Source of the DNA: Polaribacter sp. ALD11
GTDB taxonomy: Bacteria > Bacteroidota > Bacteroidia > Flavobacteriales > Flavobacteriaceae
Direction: 5' to 3'
Assembly: GCF_002831685.1 (NCBI RefSeq)
Contig: NZ_CP025119.1
Coordinates: 1-17,500 of the forward strand
Length of the DNA: 17,500 nt
The translations under genes and the position numbers were made by a program. The notes below the pieces were generated by a model. The model worked only from the letters and a program-made list of their open reading frames with translations. It made no database searches and was not told where the DNA came from. Positions 16,616 to 17,500 of the stretch are shown here, piece by piece (the stretch's first letter is position 1; the number at the start of each line of letters is the position of its first letter).

Positions 16616-16680
16616 GGTCGGGCTTTCCATTATATCTTTTGTTCGTTCCTCTCAAAAGGATGCCATTTCAATCCCTAACA
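16616..16680. repeat. Degenerate palindromic intergenic element
   Basis: Left half ggtcgggctttcc-attatatctttt and right half aaaaggatgcc-atttcaatccctaac are imperfectly complementary (TTTT/AAAA, ATC/GAT, GGG/CCC, GT/AC) around about 14 nt. The GGTCGGGCTTTCC ... AATCCCTAAC framing matches, from memory, a recurrent flavobacterial intergenic repeat. It lies just after the DUF4294 gene. Confidence 0.5.
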
Positions 16681-16774
16681 CAACTTTTAAGAAAAGAATT
16701 AGCAAGTGAAAATTTTTATTTTAGTATTAAATAAGTCATTCGCAGGTATTTCTTTATTTTTTCTAATAGATTAG

Positions 16775-16804
16775 AAAGACCCTTTTAGCTAAAAAGGGTT
16801 TTTT
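16775..16804 (+). terminator. Intrinsic terminator before the microsatellite region
   Basis: ACCCTTTT (16779-16786) and AAAAGGGT (16792-16799) pair over 8 bp around AGCTA, extended by flanking A/T pairs, with Ts through 16804. It lies about 230 nt after the DUF4294 stop, so it may end that transcript or a small RNA from 16550-16780. It insulates the region to the right. Confidence 0.88.
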
Positions 16805-16854
16805 AAAAGCATATTATATAACAAAAAGACATAGAACTTTCTATATTTTTTAAT

Positions 16855-16962
<108 letters not shown>

Positions 16963-17069
16963 AGAATGCACTATATAAAAAGCTAAAAGTATATTTGATT
17001 ATAAATAGCACATTTATAGCGACTTAAGGATTTTTTAAGAGATGATTTACAAAAAGGTTAAAAAAAGGG

Positions 17070-17099
17070 TTGTGAGAAAGAAAAGGTATTGTATGTTTG
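17070..17099 (+). promoter_or_regulatory. rRNA-type promoter P1
   Basis: TTG at 17070-17072, a 19-nt spacer, then TATGTTTG at 17092-17099, an ideal Bacteroidota promoter. The downstream sequence CAGCCGCTAAC resembles that after P3. Confidence 0.75.
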
Positions 17100-17221
17100 C
17101 AGCCGCTAACAGATATTTGGTTTGTTAGTTTCGTTCATTGAGAGTGTTGTTTCGTCTTTATTAATTGACAGAAAGAAGTTTTATTTTTAATTTAAAAATA
17201 AATTTATATATTATTATTAGG

Positions 17222-17249
17222 TTGGTATCTGTAAAAGATTGTATGTTTG
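17222..17249 (+). promoter_or_regulatory. rRNA-type promoter P2
   Basis: TTG at 17222-17224, a 17-nt spacer, then TATGTTTG at 17242-17249. It shares TTGTATGTTTGC with P1 exactly. A 15-bp palindrome lies just downstream. Confidence 0.7.
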
Positions 17250-17252
17250 CTG

Positions 17253-17267
17253 TCCGAAATTTTCGGA
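17253..17267. promoter_or_regulatory. Short palindrome at the expected P2 start site
   Basis: TCCGAAA and TTTCGGA flank a single T, covering the first transcribed bases expected from P2. It could be an operator or a tiny start-site hairpin; no binding protein can be named. Confidence 0.4.
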
Positions 17268-17314
17268 AACAAAGTTCAGTTGTTTTAGTTAAGAGAAAAA
17301 ACATTTATTTTTTC

Positions 17315-17344
17315 TTGTCAGGTTTAAATTAAGTTTTATATTTG
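17315..17344 (+). promoter_or_regulatory. rRNA-type promoter P3
   Basis: TTG at 17315-17317, a 19-nt spacer, then TATATTTG at 17337-17344, followed by CACCCGCTAAGCG. It is the closest promoter to the presumed 16S rRNA gene. Confidence 0.78.
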
Positions 17345-17349
17345 CACCC

Positions 17350-17500
17350 GCTAAGCGAAACAGTAAAAGATCAAAGAGATTTTGGTAATGGCATTGATTT
17401 GTCAGTTAGTTCGATTCTAACATTTCTACAAATTAGGATTTACAACGAGTGTTTTTATGCATGAGTGCGATACCCTAAAGAAGTTCATTGAAAATATTGA
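17350..17500 (+). other. Probable rRNA operon leader (16S gene just outside the window)
   Basis: No reading frame of note is seen. The segment begins at the expected P3 start and ends with GTTCATTGAAAATATTGA, which resembles the sequence I recall shortly before 16S rRNA in Flavobacteriia, where antitermination and processing signals lie. A hairpin GTTAG-TTCGATT-CTAAC is at 17405-17421. No mature 16S sequence has started by the window end, so the rRNA assignment rests on three stacked promoters and this leader. Confidence 0.6.

Noticed and set aside
17350..17430. Complete tRNA in the leader
   Set aside because: Only a T-arm-like hairpin is present; no matching acceptor stem, D-arm or anticodon arm could be paired around it.
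17350..17500. Start of 16S rRNA within the window
   Set aside because: The conserved 5' end of 16S (the GAGTTTGATC region) does not appear before base 17500.

Overview
The window looks like chromosomal DNA of a low-GC marine Flavobacteriaceae (Bacteroidota; a Polaribacter- or Tenacibaculum-like organism is my guess). The support is the AT-rich sequence, flavobacterial protein families (DUF2279, DUF4294, the secreted DinB-like protein), lipoproteins with Bacteroidota-style lipoboxes, scarce Shine-Dalgarno sequences, and repeated TAnnTTTG -7 boxes with TTG about 19 nt upstream, the promoter type of the Bacteroidota primary sigma factor. Base 1 is the A of the dnaA start codon, so the window may be the start of a chromosome rotated to dnaA.

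Layout. (1) 1-2686, rightward: dnaA, a low-molecular-weight tyrosine phosphatase and a short RsmI-like tetrapyrrole-methylase-family protein. (2) 2728-2784: a 26-bp hairpin between converging units. (3) 6756-2796, leftward: dapF, a GNAT acetyltransferase, mltG, a DUF2279 protein and a lysozyme-fold protein, mostly cell-wall genes that are tightly spaced. (4) 6757-6885: a divergent control region with helically phased GTTAAA repeats, serving dapF and a DegQ/HtrA protease. (5) 8328-9840: an 18-bp LacI-like palindrome and promoter before a 480-aa, probably NADP-preferring GAPDH. (6) 9841-11551: terminators, a secreted DinB-like protein, a REP-like palindrome and a conserved unknown leftward gene. 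(7) 11552-15563: ligA, a lipoprotein with an HEAIH zincin motif and a small lipoprotein, ended by a terminator. (8) 15812-16546: a DUF4294 protein. (9) 16547-17500, about 950 nt without an ordinary gene: a degenerate palindromic element, an intrinsic terminator, a (TAG)20 microsatellite inside a 35-codon polyserine ORF, then three tandem strong promoters and a leader that probably feeds a 16S rRNA gene just past the window. Between 16963 and 17069 I see nothing I can name.

Most genes are housekeeping: replication initiation and ligation, cell-wall precursor synthesis and glycan cleavage, envelope quality control, and carbon metabolism. The less explained material is regulatory or accessory: the phased array before degQ, the operator before gap, the zincin-lipoprotein pair after ligA, the serine microsatellite and the layered rRNA promoter region. 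I see no CRISPR array, transposase, prophage gene or complete tRNA. I did not find a convincing new multi-gene system; the best leads are the phased array and the zincin pair.
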